NCBI RefSeq assembly: GCF_037126465.1
Contig: NC_088202.1
Location: 32,534,213 to 32,598,212, forward strand
DNA from: Ornithodoros turicata
Taxonomy: Eukaryota > Arthropoda > Arachnida > Ixodida > Argasidae
Direction: 5' to 3'
Length of the DNA: 64,000 bases
Shown here piece after piece: positions 44,662-55,770 of this stretch (position 1 is the first letter of the stretch; every line of letters starts with the position of its first letter). Under the pieces are notes generated by a model that was not told the origin of the DNA, did not search any database, and saw only the letters and a list, made by a program, of their open reading frames with translations. The position numbers and the translations under genes are program-made.

Positions 44662-44992
44662 GGGAACCGGTCCACTCGTCACAGGAAGACTCGTCACAGG
44701 ATAATTGGTCACACCGGCCCTCTGGTATGAGGTCCTTTGTCACCGGAACACTTGTCAAGGGTGGCGGTTTGTCACCGGAACACTGGTTGCAAGGTTTACC
44801 CCGTTCCAAAGGGAATGCGTTTCGCAGTGTTTTACCAAAGGGATTAGTCCCGTGCCCGACCCGCACTTCCGCGAACCCGGATTCCGAAGACTGTTGACTG
44901 TACAAATTTCACGTCTTTGCTAAGGGCACGGAGAGCATGGAAGTGACAAACTCAGCATGGGGCTCCGTTGCTGGGGCGCCGACAAAAGTTGA

Positions 44993-45127
44993 GAGACTGA
45001 CCAAGATTAGGTCAGGAGACCCTTTTACGTATTTCACATGCTGGGGAATGGGTCAGTTCATGTAGAACATGCACCGGTCAAGACTGACCAAGGTTAGGTC
45101 AGGAGAGCCTTTTACGTATTTCGCACA
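44993..45127. repeat. local direct duplication, ~85-bp spacing
   Basis: GACTGACCAAGATTAGGTC with CTTTTACGTATTTC appears at 44993-45038 and again at 45079-45122 with few changes. Confidence 0.75.
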
Positions 45128-45773
45128 GGTTCACGGTGACGATTATTCCGGCGTGACAGCAGTTCCTCGTACGAGATGCCCTGTGACGAGTTGGCCTTAT
45201 TGACGGGTTCACCTGTGACCAGTTGGCCTGTGACGACCGGGCTTGTGACGAGTTCTCCTAAACCCTGGAATTTTGTGTGCATGTGTGTGAGAGAGAAAGT
45301 TTTGCAATTCTGATCTATTTTTGTCTGGAATATCAATATAATTTGAAAATTGTGATGTTAGTACAGTTATTATCTCTTAATTTGTGTGACTATCATTCCG
45401 CTTTACATGTGCAGATTCGTTTCAGGTTCCTGTTCAGGCAATAAATTTATTGGAGCTAACCTCGCATAGCCATGTTATTGCTTCATCTTTCTGCCCTGCT
45501 TGTATTACTACTACGTATTGATTTTGACAATGGTTTTAGGTATGCTTCATTTAGGTGCTTATGCATTTATGAAGTGTGTCTGAGCACTGTATAAGAGCTG
45601 TACAGCTAAATATGACGTATGATGGAATTCCCAATTTTCAAATTTTGCTTCCCAAATATTTTAAAGGGCGAGATTTCAGTCTTTATAAGTACCTATATGC
45701 TTTACAAGGTGCATAATAACCATTCAAGGTGTGGCAAAATTTTTGCTAACACGTCTTCCTCATAATGTTGCAG

Positions 45774-46213
45774 ATTCAGTTGATGTTAAGACAGAAGATG
45801 TAGAGCTCGTCGAATACGACACCAGCCCGTACACTGTGGAAGAGACTCTCCATCCGTTGCCATGCAGGACACCCAAAAGTGAAACGCTGTTCCGCTGTGA
45901 GTTCTGTGAGTGCAACTTTTTCCAGAGCTACCACCTCACCGAGCACCAGCACAACCACACGGACGAAGAAGAGGAACCGTATGATTGCAACTACTGTTCC
46001 AGGACTGTGGCCCAGGATCTGCACATGATAGGCGAATCGGACGGTGACCTGAAGCCCTTTATGTGCCTTCTTTGCAAAATGCCGTTTAGGCATCGTGGTG
46101 ACCTGTACGAGCACAGAGCGTTCCACAAAGAGAAGTCCCACTTCGAAGTGTGTATCAGGTCGTCCTCTAGTTATAACTATTTGACCCGTCACATGCTGCA
46201 GCACACAAAATGA
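45774..46213 (+). CDS. C2H2 zinc-finger terminal exon A
   Basis: A pyrimidine-containing tract ending in TTGCAG (45768-45773) is followed by an exon that starts with two bases of a split codon and runs 145 codons to TGA at 46211. The N-terminal third is acidic (VDVKTEDVELVEYDT), a linker type seen in BTB or ZAD zinc-finger proteins. Finger 1 (CEFCECNFF...H...H) and finger 3 (CLLCKMPFRHRGDLYEH) have full C2H2 spacing. Between them a second unit keeps CNYC but lacks the His pair, and a fourth lacks its first Cys. The product would be a nuclear DNA-binding protein. No starting exon or BTB domain was found in the window. Confidence 0.72.
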
Positions 46214-49078
46214 TTGCCCACTTTGGCTTGTAATCTCTGCAAAGAAAGGTATCATTTTATGTGCTTTGCTCTTCTGAGCTTTGATATCTGTAGTATTTGT
46301 CTTGAACATGGTGCTTGTACTGCCTCATGTGTGTCAAAATGAATTCTAGGAAATCAATGTCAACACTTGAAAATGCTATTCATATTCAGTGTTGGCTTTC
46401 ACGAAAATGTCTCGCTGTGAAGTGGACAGCCAGTGTAGTTTACAACCAAATCATTGTACTCTTAATAGAGAATCAGAACATTAACAAGTTTTCAGCATCT
46501 AATATAATGACCGTCATGACCCACATGACCGTCAAAGGTGGTTTCTCCTCCAAAGCATGAATATCCAATGACTGCAAAATGAACAGGCTGTCATGATGAA
46601 TTAGAAAACCAAGGAGGATATGCACACGATGAGGTAGCATTATCTTACATTAAACCTATCCTCGAGGAAATGTCAGCAAATTAAAATTACCAGAAAGTGC
46701 AAAGTTTATTTATTGTATGATGTTGACCTGGTGCATTGGCCGTAGTTCTCTTATTATGTCGTATAGCTCATGATTAAGACCCACAGTTTTCTGCTGCGGC
46801 AAGTTCAAGATTACGTGGCACTAACTTGTAAATTCCGTGATTTTCTACGGCAAGGAGTCAACGGCTACTTGAAACTGGGAACGCTTTATTTTCTTGGACA
46901 ATGTGGGAACAAAAAAAAAATTATAAACTTGCAGATTCAAAACACTGTTGTGACTCGGCATTACATGATAATCTCCTGTGTTCTCCTCTAACAGCGAATG
47001 CCGTCTGTCAATCATTTAATTTACAATCATTTAATACCTTCTGAAACCTTCGCCAACTTTGTCATGTTGTGCTGTAAGGTTTGTCATAGCGTGTTTGTCC
47101 AGCATTTCATTCCGCGTTTTGTAATTCGAGTGACACTATCATCCATTAAGTCAGTGGACCAAGTGTGCGCAAATCAAACAAAAATACCACAATAACTAGC
47201 AATATTTAGTGCTACACTAGAGGTGTGCATATTATGCGGTGGCGCAAAATATCCGAGTGAATGTGGTATGTTGAAGGGTAACATGTACCATGGAGCAGTT
47301 AGAAACGTGCGGAGCGTGCATGTTTATCTGGCACTCTTTTGCGGGAGCGTGCAATACTTCTCCTGAGATAGCCTTAGTTGCTCATGCGCCAATAAACCTC
47401 AATCCAATCCAATTCTTCGGAGACTCTGCACGTCGTAGTAACTGTTCACATCCTGCCACGTGTGTCCTTCGACCCAGTTGGGTCTTTGGCACAATCGGAC
47501 TTCTGTGAAATTCTGTGCAAAACATTGCAAAATTTCAAACAAAGCGAAATTCTGTGCCAAATGAGGTATTCCGCGTAATTTCGTGAAATCTCGGAAGACC
47601 GGGGTCTTACTCATGATCACAGCTGCCTCGTGATGTAAAGCGACTTCATTATTATTAATATCTTATTGTGTAAAGCATAACTGCTTATCTTTAAGTGCAT
47701 ATTGGTTGGTTCACACATGTGCAGAGATTTTACATGTGGGATGTGTTTGCACAGTCATAAAATTAGGATTGTAATTTTAGCTGATTAATGTTCATTCCTT
47801 TATATGTGCATGTGTCTGTGACCTGAAAGTCATGGTGTTGTGTGTAGGGGTTCCTGATAATCATATCTGTATTGGGCTGTATGATACTATAACTTCAGAG
47901 CTTCTATTGGTTTGTTCAGTTGTGCAGTTAAATATAATTGCCTCCTCTGCAGAAAATAATGTGCGACTGGGCTTTGCAGTTACTGAATGTTGCCGTCCGT
48001 TAGTGTTACCTGTGCTTTTAGGCAGGAAAGCGTGCCTGCCTTGACAACATTTCTTCGAAGAAACTATAGATAACTTGGTGCTATGTAGTCCACATTATCA
48101 GGGAGCTTATATTGCCTTACCTGAATATTGAAACACCTTGTTTGTAGTTTGGTTTTTATTATTTTAAAACTGTTACAGTATACCATTGTATAGTATAAAA
48201 GATATTTCAACAACATCAGGGCAAACTTTACAAAACTGGTCACAATTACCTGAATTAAGTTTTGAGTTTTTCATGTTTCACTCTCTGTAGCTTGCAATAT
48301 TTACTTTCCACAACATTTACAGCACATGATGAAAATGGGTGATCCATACCTGCTATCACAAAACATGTAGTCAAAACTGTACTTCGTTGGTTTCTATGAG
48401 CACATCTGTAGTTTTATGCCATCTATTGGCTGTGGATAGTATCCATAAACTGGCGATTACCTTTGAAGTATCCTGATGCTATGCTGTGCCTCGCACCCAG
48501 TGGAGCACTGTGCCACAATAACTCCGCATCATTTCTGTGCATGCCTCGTAATTTCCAAGCATTTTCAATATTACATTGAGTGTAAACAAGTCTGATTGTA
48601 GCATGGAATATGAGGGGTAGCTGGATCTTCATGAATATTTCACTATACGTACATTCAATCATCACTTAAAGATGCCTTGTCAGTCAACACTGTAGTGCGT
48701 AGAAAGCAGAAAAATCTGTAGTCATATAATCTTGTGATTCACAACCTCAGATATGCTCCAGTTGCATTTAATAAATGTTGCCTACACATTTGGTATAAGG
48801 TCGCATCTTGTGCAATTCTTTGGCAGAAAGCTGGAAAGTTGCAGGAGCCATGGACCTCTCTCAGGCATTGTGTGTGTGCCTCTCAGTTTCACCTGTCTTA
48901 TAGCTCTGTGATTTTTTTGTCCCTAAAGTTCGATGCATGTGGAATTTAGAGGCTCTGTTTGCGTATGTGTCTGCTACTTGCGTAGCGTCTGCTTACTTGT
49001 GTTTGCAGTAATGAAACATTTTGTGCGTGCATAAGAGCCTTGTGTTTTGGGTCAAACCAGCTAAAACCCATTTTTAGC
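46214..49078 (+). other. intron-like region between the two zinc-finger exons
   Basis: No coding sequence is recognised in 2.9 kb. ATTAAA at about 46650 could serve a polyadenylation site for exon A. A retroelement tail (GTTGCTCATGCGCCAATAAA) lies at 47372-47405. Short frames elsewhere lack motifs. Confidence 0.45.
47365..47410 (+). repeat. retroelement 3'-tail module
   Basis: CTTAGTTGCTCATGCGCC, AATAAACCTCAATCC. It is nearly identical to the end of the RNase H LINE at 54.2 kb. Confidence 0.7.
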
Positions 49079-49330
49079 CCCACCAACTCGCGGGGCATAG
49101 TGGATAAGTTGATCGCCTTCCATTCCGAGACTGGGAAGTGATGCAGGTTCGAATTCGGATACCGGCTGTGCTGTCTGAGGTTTTGACTGGGTTTTCCGGC
49201 AGACTTTCTAGACAACAGAGCAGCCCTGGATGCATGCTAACCTCCTCGCTGTCCCCCACTCCTTCTTGCATCAACTTGATGCATCAACTTCACCAGCTCG
49301 CTTGCTTAGCCATCTTTTCATCATCATGGT
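49079..49330 (+). mobile_element. tRNA-derived SINE, second type
   Basis: A box GGCATAGTGG (49094-49103) and B box GGTTCGAATTC (49146-49156) precede a body with CTGTGCTGTCTGAGG, shared with the 44.4-kb SINE. The tail is CACCAGCTCGCTTGCTTAGC plus (ATC)n. The tail module also appears inverted at 1.57 and 3.29 kb. No TSD was identified. It lies in the presumed intron between the zinc-finger exons. Confidence 0.8.
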
Positions 49331-49712
49331 AGCCCATTAAGTCATTCTCGATATTCTGAACAGTCACAGTGTTTGAAGAACATGGGTGAAGAACACTCTC
49401 GTGGCAAAAGCGCTTGCAGGGACTACACGGCGGAACATGGCGTACCTGACAAAATTCACACTAGCATGCTAACTGATGCTCAATGTGACAAATGGGTTGA
49501 GCATGTGTGAACAAACAGAGAGAGCTGAGCATGAAGTTAGTCAGTACATGGTGAACTGAGCAAGAAGTGAGTGTGAATGTGAGTGAGCAAACAAAGAGCT
49601 GAGCTAGAGATGAGTGAGCAGGAGTTGCAACCGCTGATCTCTGCTCTCACGTGCTTGTGTACTTCCAGTAAATTTTGAAACGTCCCTAAACAGTTTGTTG
49701 TTGGTGTTCCAG

Positions 49713-50080
49713 GAGCCCTGCGACACAAAAGAAGTGAGAGTGGAATGTACGAGTGCAGGTTCTGCCCCTATGCCACCAAGTCAAAAAGTCACTGGCAGAC
49801 ACACGAAAGGACCCACACCGGGGAGCGACCCTTCAAATGTGCAGTCTGCGGAGCGGCGTTTGGCCAGCACACTACGTTGATGTACCACATGCGTCGTCAC
49901 ACAGGGGAAAGACCCTTCAAGTGCAACCAGTGTCTCAAGTCCTTCTCCCGAAAACAGAGCTTGACCAACCATTTGGCCATACATTTGACTGTGAGACCAT
50001 TCAGCTGCAGGAGCTGCCACAAGACATTTGCGAGAAAAGATGTGTTGCTGAAACACGAAGCTGTCTCTCATCAAATTTAG
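49713..50080 (+). CDS. C2H2 zinc-finger terminal exon B
   Basis: The tract TTGGTGTTCCAG ends at 49712, and the exon starts with two bases of a split codon, the same phase as exon A, then runs 121 codons to TAG at 50078. It encodes four well-formed C2H2 fingers: CRFCPYATKSKSHWQTHERTH, CAVCGAAFGQHTTLMYH, CNQCLKSFSRKQSLTNH, CRSCHKTFARKDVLLKH. They have TGERPF linkers between the first three, a sign of sequence-specific DNA binding. There are no stops or frameshifts, in contrast to everything around it, so purifying selection is likely. It may be spliced to the same upstream exons as exon A. Confidence 0.85.
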
Positions 50081-50872
50081 TAAAGTGATACTTTCATGAC
50101 CCTTGACTTCATTTTGACAGGACCTTGTGTTTTGGGGTGTTTATGCTTTGTTTGTTTTTTTGTAATAGTGGTGGGCAGAAATTGGGTTTTGTTTTTTTAG
50201 GAGCTGTAAAATAAGATGAAATTGGTAGATATTGAGTGCAAAAGCAAATTAGCGAGTGGGAAATCTAACCAAACCGCTTCTCGCATTGAGAATGAATTGA
50301 GTGTCATGCGGCAGTGCTTAGCATTCACTAGTGCCAGCGTAAATGGCTGAATTTGCTTTTTGGCATTCCTTTCTGGTTTCTTTGTTCTGTTTTTCCTTTT
50401 TTGTGGGGGAGGGGAGTTCGTCTGAAGTGACGATGATGTAAATCAGGTTTAACTCTAAAACAGGAGGCTTTCAATGTGAAGCAAACGTGCAGGTGACCTC
50501 ACAGCAGAAAAGGAACGTTGTACCCTGTGCAGGTTGTCTGCTGCTATCACCTCTGGGTACCAGGTACCTGTGGGCAAAACGGGTGAAGTGACCAAGCTGT
50601 CAGGAGATGCAGAGCATGATGTCTGCAGCTATAACTCCCAATCTGTCCCACATATGGTGCCGAGTAGGTTGTCAACGTCAGGTTACACTAAACAGAGACA
50701 CTCATTCGAAACCAACTTGAGGGCTCAAGTTTCGTAAAACTACGTATTTGGCCGTGTAGTAAGAACCTGCAGAGTTGCTGCAGCCTTGCACCATTGGAGC
50801 TGATGTAGGTGCATCTCTGCCTTGTTTCTGTTCATGCACCAGTCTGCAAGCACACAGCTAACAGTATAATAT
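50081..50872 (+). other. 3' flank / presumed UTR of the zinc-finger gene
   Basis: No coding sequence recognised and no AATAAA clearly placed near exon B. Confidence 0.35.
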
Positions 50873-51121
50873 GTGAAAGAACTGATGTTCCGAGGCTGGA
50901 ACAACACAGAAGGGACAAATGCATACAACGCCTCAATTTGCCTAAGAAATTAACGATGAAAGTCACTGAAAAGCAATCCAGAAGATGTGGGTTCGAGTCC
51001 TACAGCTAGCTAACCTTTTCAGTGACTTTCGTCTTTCATCGTTAATTTCTTAGGCACATTGAGGCGTTGTATGTATTTGTCCCTTCTGTGTTGTTCCAGC
51101 CTGAGAACATCAGTTCTTTCA
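50873..51121. mobile_element. foldback element with tRNA-like loop
   Basis: Arms of about 95 bp (TGAAAGAACTGATGTTC... and its complement, including CGTTAATTTCTTAGGCA) enclose a loop reading AATCCAGAAGATGTGG then GGTTCGAGTCC (B box, 50990-51000). The loop looks like the anticodon arm and T arm of a tRNA. The arms are over 90% matched. No TSD was fixed. Confidence 0.8.
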
Positions 51122-51149
51122 TGTTCAACAGTTGCCGCATGCGTCGATC

Positions 51150-54100
51150 CCGTTGTATGAGTGTGGGCCTCTTTAAACAAGAAGCCACACTTTCTATAGA
51201 GTCCCTCCTTGGGCTGAACATTAACAACGCAAATGACTATGTCACAGACATTCTTGTAAAAGCCGCAACAAAGTCCATTCCACAGTCATCAGGTCAACTG
51301 CCCAGGCGTTGCAAGCCTTGGTGGTCGGAGGACTGTCCAACCACAGCAAATCTACTGGCGTTTAAGGGAGCTCGAGCAAAAGTTAGGTGGACACGCCGAC
51401 AAGCAAGGAATGAATCATGGAAGGGCTTTGTCTCCTCCTTGAATAGCAATAGGTTGTGTGGGATTGACTGAAGAAATAAAGGGCAATTACACAAGCTTCT
51501 CTATTCCCTTTTTGGAGAGGAATGGTACGGTGTGCCAAACTTTAGAAGAACAGGCGGATGTGTTGGGAGAGCACTTCCAGAGTGTTTCTTCCTCCTCTCA
51601 CTACACCAGGAATTTCTTAAAGGTCAAAGATGATGCTGAGAAAAACAAAATCACATATGGCACCGTTTCAGCCGTGCTTTTAATAAACCATTTTGTATGA
51701 TGGAGCTGCTGCGTGCTCTGTCATCTCCAAAACAAACAGCACCTGGGCCAGATCGAATCACGTATAGGATGTTGCAGCACTTATCAACAACATCACTAGA
51801 CGGTCTTCTGTACTTTTTCAATTCAGTTTGGCATCAGGGTGAACTCCCATCTCATTGGAAAGTGGAGACAGTCATTCCGCTTTTGAAGCCAGGGAAAGAT
51901 CCTTCCAATGTATGTAGCTACAGGCCTATACGCTTCGTGCAAAGCGTCCGCAAAACCTTCAGGCAAAACCTTCGAGCGCATGGTGAACTACCGCCTGATG
52001 TACTCCTGGAAAAAAATGGATGTCTCGACAGGTATCAGTGCGGATTTAGAGCCGCCCACTCAACCACTGTTCATCTGTTGCGGCTGGAAATTGTCGTCAG
52101 GAAAGCGTTTGTCAGAAAGCAGCATTGTATTTCCATATTTTTCGATCTCCAAAAAGCGTATGATACCGCATGGCGATATGGTAATGTTTGCGACTTTTAC
52201 AATTTTAGTATACGTGGTCGTACGCTCCTCTGCATCGCAAATTTTCTACAGGACAGAACTTTTAGGGTTCAGTTGGGCACATCACTCTCGCGTTCGTTTA
52301 TTCAGGAGAACTGTGTCCCACAGGGTTCCGTTCTGAGTGTCACACTCTTCATAGTCAAAATGAACTCTATTGTCCACGCTATTCCGCCATCCGTCATGTA
52401 CTCACTATACGTTGACGATGTTCAGATATCTTGTTCGTCTACAAGCATTTCAAGATGTGAGAGACAACTCCAGCTCTGTGTGAATAAATTAGCAAAATGG
52501 TCATCTGAGAATGGATTTAATTTCTCACCTGAGAAAACGGTTTGTGTACCCTTCTCAAGAGTAAGGGGTATATTTCCTGAGCCAGAACTTAAAATGAATG
52601 GCCAAGATATTACGGTCAAATCTGAGCATAAATTCCTGGGTATACTTTTTGACCGCAAGCTCACTTACAACCCTCATATAAGGAACCTAAAAAGTAAATG
52701 TGGGAAATCTCTGAACATTCTCAAAATCTTGTCACATAGATCCTGGGGTGCAGACCGTGAGGTTCTGCGTCGCATCTACACTTCTTGCATTCGTTCCAAG
52801 CTTGACTACGGATCTGTCGTGTACGGCTCTGCACGAAAGTCCGTCTTGAAAGCTTTAGACCCTGTCCACCACCAGGGTCTGCGACTGGTCTTGGGAGCCT
52901 TTCGCACATCGCCGGTCGAGAGTCTCTATGTTGAGTGCAACGAGTGGTCATTAGAAAGGCGGAGATTTTACCTTGCCTCTACATATGCACTAAAAGTACG
53001 AAGTTATCCACAGCACCCAGCTTTCTCTTGTGTTACTCAGACACGCTGCAAACAGTTATTTCTTAACAAACCGTCATGTACACCCCCTTTTCAGCTTGCG
53101 AATCATGCAGGAAATTGAAACAGTTTTTCAGAGTACGATTCTACGCCTGTAGGAACTAGTGGGAGGATTGCACCGTGGCAACCACCGCCCGAGCACAACA
53201 CATCTTTATTGCAGTATAAGAAACACGAAACCCCCACAGCCGTACTCCTGCAAAAGTTTCTGTCCATAAAAGGTGGTTTTGGGGACCACGTCGCATTTTA
53301 CACAGATGGTTCCAGAACGGACACCGGTGTCTCATGTGCAATATGGTTACAGACACATCTTGCAGATCGCACCGATTGCCTTGCAGCTTCCATTTTTACC
53401 GCACAAGTATATGGCATAATCTTGACACTTAATCATATACTACGACTTTCCATCAGGTCATCAGTTGTGTGCACTGATTCGCTTAGTTGCCTGCAGGCTA
53501 TATGTAGCCTGCAACCACCAAAAAACCTGCTCGTTCTGCGAGCAAAACACCTGTCTAGCCGCATAATAAACAGAGGTCTTTCCTTGGCACTTTGCTGGGT
53601 GCCCAGCCACGTCGGGATACCCGGTAACGAGCTCGCGGACACAGCGTCTACCAACGCACTCTCAGGTGACATAACCCCCTTTGACGTACCAGCTCAGGAT
53701 CTGAGGTCTGCCTTGCGTAGAGCAATTAATTTAAAATGGCAAAGTGACTGGGACTCACAGACAAATACTGAATTGCACTTGATCAAGTGTAATGTAGGCA
53801 AGCCTGCATGAGTTTTTAAAGATAAGCTTTATGAAGTAGTCATGTCTCGTTTGCGTATCGGCCACACATTTCTCACACACGTTTTTTTAATCCTTCAGAA
53901 GCACCCACCTCAGTGTGTGCACTGTGCTGAGCAGCTGTCTGTTCTTCACATTCTCATCAGCTGCCCCCTCCAGGAACATAATCGCCAAACTCATTTTTCT
54001 GAGTTCTGCCGGTATAGAATTCCTCTTCACCCAGCCCTTTTGCTGGGCGATGAGCCGCTTGTCCGTTTTAGCAGTGGTTACAAGTTTTTTAGGGACACCG

Positions 54101-54255
54101 GATACCTTAGAGATATCTGAATTCACATACATTTTTTATGCTTATATCAGTTTTAAATTGATCGTCTTCTTTTAACTGGTAAATAGATGATGTCTCACGG
54201 TATTGGCGCATTAAAGCCTTAGTTGCTCATGCGCCAGTAAAACCTCAATCCAGTA
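51150..54255 (+). pseudogene. 5'-truncated LINE with reverse transcriptase and RNase H
   Basis: The coding sequence begins after the endonuclease. A KPWWSEDCPTTANLL block (before the RT) leads to PGPDRITYRMLQHLS, IPLLKPGKDPSNVCSYRPI, a frameshift near 51940, YQCGFRAAHSTTVHLLRLE, IFFDLQKAYDT (first Asp), CVPQGSVLS, and YSLYVDDVQIS (active site with Val for the usual Ala). The RNase H part (53209-53811) has FYTDGSRTDTG, VVCTDSLSCLQ and CWVPSHVGIPGNELAD, while its catalytic Glu position reads AQVYG. A CysHis-like C-terminal segment (HILISCPLQEH) follows. The 3' end is the GCTCATGCGCCAGTAAAACC tail. RT plus RNase H places it among I-like LINEs. At least three frame breaks make it inactive. Confidence 0.88.
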
Positions 54256-54669
54256 CAACTAGTTAAACTACTGCATAGTAGTTAAAACGTTGTTAAAGCT
54301 ATCTCTTAGTATGTAATTATAACTAGTAGTATAACTACATGTTTCTACGTGAGCCGCACTTGCAGGAAGGGTTGCGCTTGCTGTTTCTCAGCGCGCTCTA
54401 CAAATTTCTAATTTACACCTCGGGCCGTCATTAAAAAAGCTTGAAAACGTAATCATACGTAAAACATCATGTAATCATACGTGAAAAAAACAAAAACAAA
54501 AAAAAACGTTATCATATGAGGCAATAAAAATGCCTGAATAATTCAGCAGAAAAAAGAAAAACGACTAAAACATAGGGCTTCGAATACTCCAGCAGTTCTG
54601 CTTCATGTAGAGCGCATCATCCTGTTTAAACGGTCGGTGTGCTTTAGGCTGCACAGTGGACACTGCATA

Positions 54670-55546
54670 CAGGGTGTCCCAGAAAACGTGTAATCGAATT
54701 ATAATAAAAAAACTACACCACCTAGAGTCATGCGGTTAATGGCATTTGTTCTTACTGGGTTCTTGCCACCTCCTCATGTGAATGTCGTGCAACGTAAGTT
54801 TAATTATGTAAATTTTTGCGAGCTTAAGTCGGAAATGTGCCTAGTAAATGTCACTTTTTTACCCCACCAATCTAAAGAGCGTGTCTAATTTAGTCAAATT
54901 AATGATAATTGACAGGGATATGCAGGAGCTATCCCATCGGAAAAAATAGCCGAACACCATGCTCTACGGAGGTCGCACAGAACAGCGCACGATGAATTTT
55001 TCAGCGCAATCTTTGTTAGTCTGACGAAAGGAGGTTGGAAACCCAGCCCTCCCCGACATCGCAGAAAGAGATAAAACAGGCACGGCTTATCACGTCCGAC
55101 TTTCGCTGGGATAATGCTTTCCCTCTCCCAATTTTAGGAACTGTTACTTTTTATACTATCACTCTGTGGGCTGGCTTCGGAACCTCCTTTCGTCGCACTG
55201 AGAGCGACTGCGCTCAAAAAGTCATCGCGCGCTATGGTCCGTTCTCCGAAAAACATGATGTTCGGCTATTTTTTCCGATGGGATAGCTCGTGAATATCAC
55301 TGTGAATTATCATGAATTTGAGTGAATTCTGCACGCTCTTCATATTGGTGGGGTAAAAAAGCGACATTTACTTGGCAAATTTCCGAGTTCAGTTCGCGAA
55401 TATTTACATAATTAAACTTGGAGTACATGACATTCACATTAGGAGGTGGCAAAAACCTAATAAGAACAAATGCTGTTGACCACATGATTCTAGGTGGCGT
55501 AGTTTTTTTTATTATAATTCAATTACACGTTTTCTGGGACACCCTG
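54670..55546. mobile_element. palindromic mariner-type MITE
   Basis: CAGGGTGTCCCAGAAAACG at the left and CGTTTTCTGGGACACCCTG at the right, with TA on both sides (54668-54669, 55547-55548). The arms extend about 300 bp inward (e.g. CCCATCGGAAAAAATAGCCG and its complement). The centre of about 270 bp has no transposase. Confidence 0.88.
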
Positions 55547-55585
55547 TATAGAAACGCGCACAAAACGCCGAGGTAGTTAAAAATG

Positions 55586-55770
55586 ACGTAAACAACGAGA
55601 TTTGACCGAGGCAAACCAACAATTAGGGACGACACAGACAAGTAAGCCTCAAACGCCCAGAAATTAGCGAATGCAAACAACTCAGGGAAAAGAGGTGCTG
55701 ACGCCAGGAAATCAGAAGACCCAGGTTCGATTCCTGGCGTCAGCACCTCTTTTCCCTGAGTTGTTTGCAT
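55586..55770. mobile_element. foldback element with B box and 12-bp TSD
   Basis: The flanks TAGTTAAAAATG (55574-55585) and TAGTTAAAAATG (55771-55782) are identical. The insert starts ACGTAAACAAC, like the copy at 36898, and ends in a hairpin whose arms GCAAACAACTCAGGGAAAAG and complement enclose AATCAGAAGACCCA and GGTTCGATTCC (B box, 55724-55734). The TSD also splits a TAGTTAAA repeat of the host hAT element, which confirms the insertion. Confidence 0.88.

Larger units (their letters stand above)
44340..45270. mobile_element. possible DNA element with CTCGTCACAGG repeats at both ends
   Basis: Near the left (44668-44790) GTCACAGG/GTCACCGG phrases recur every 15-30 bp, and near the right (45150-45260) the complementary CTGTGACGAGTT phrases recur. 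This gives loosely inverted ends (ACTCGTCACAGGAAGACTC versus the complement of GAGTTCTCCTAAACC). Exact termini and TSD are not resolved. A SINE sits inside its left end. Confidence 0.45.

Noticed and set aside
45776..46309. 177-codon minus-strand frame opposite zinc-finger exon A
   Set aside because: It is the antisense shadow of the C2H2 exon. The + strand has fingers, an acceptor and a stop, while the minus frame has no motif.
49753..50088. Second + frame of 111 codons overlapping zinc-finger exon B
   Set aside because: It is a shifted-frame shadow of the finger-coding frame, with no domain of its own.
50980..51010. Possible tRNA gene in the 50.9-kb foldback loop
   Set aside because: Only the anticodon-arm and T-arm portions are present. 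The D-arm and acceptor stem are replaced by foldback arms.
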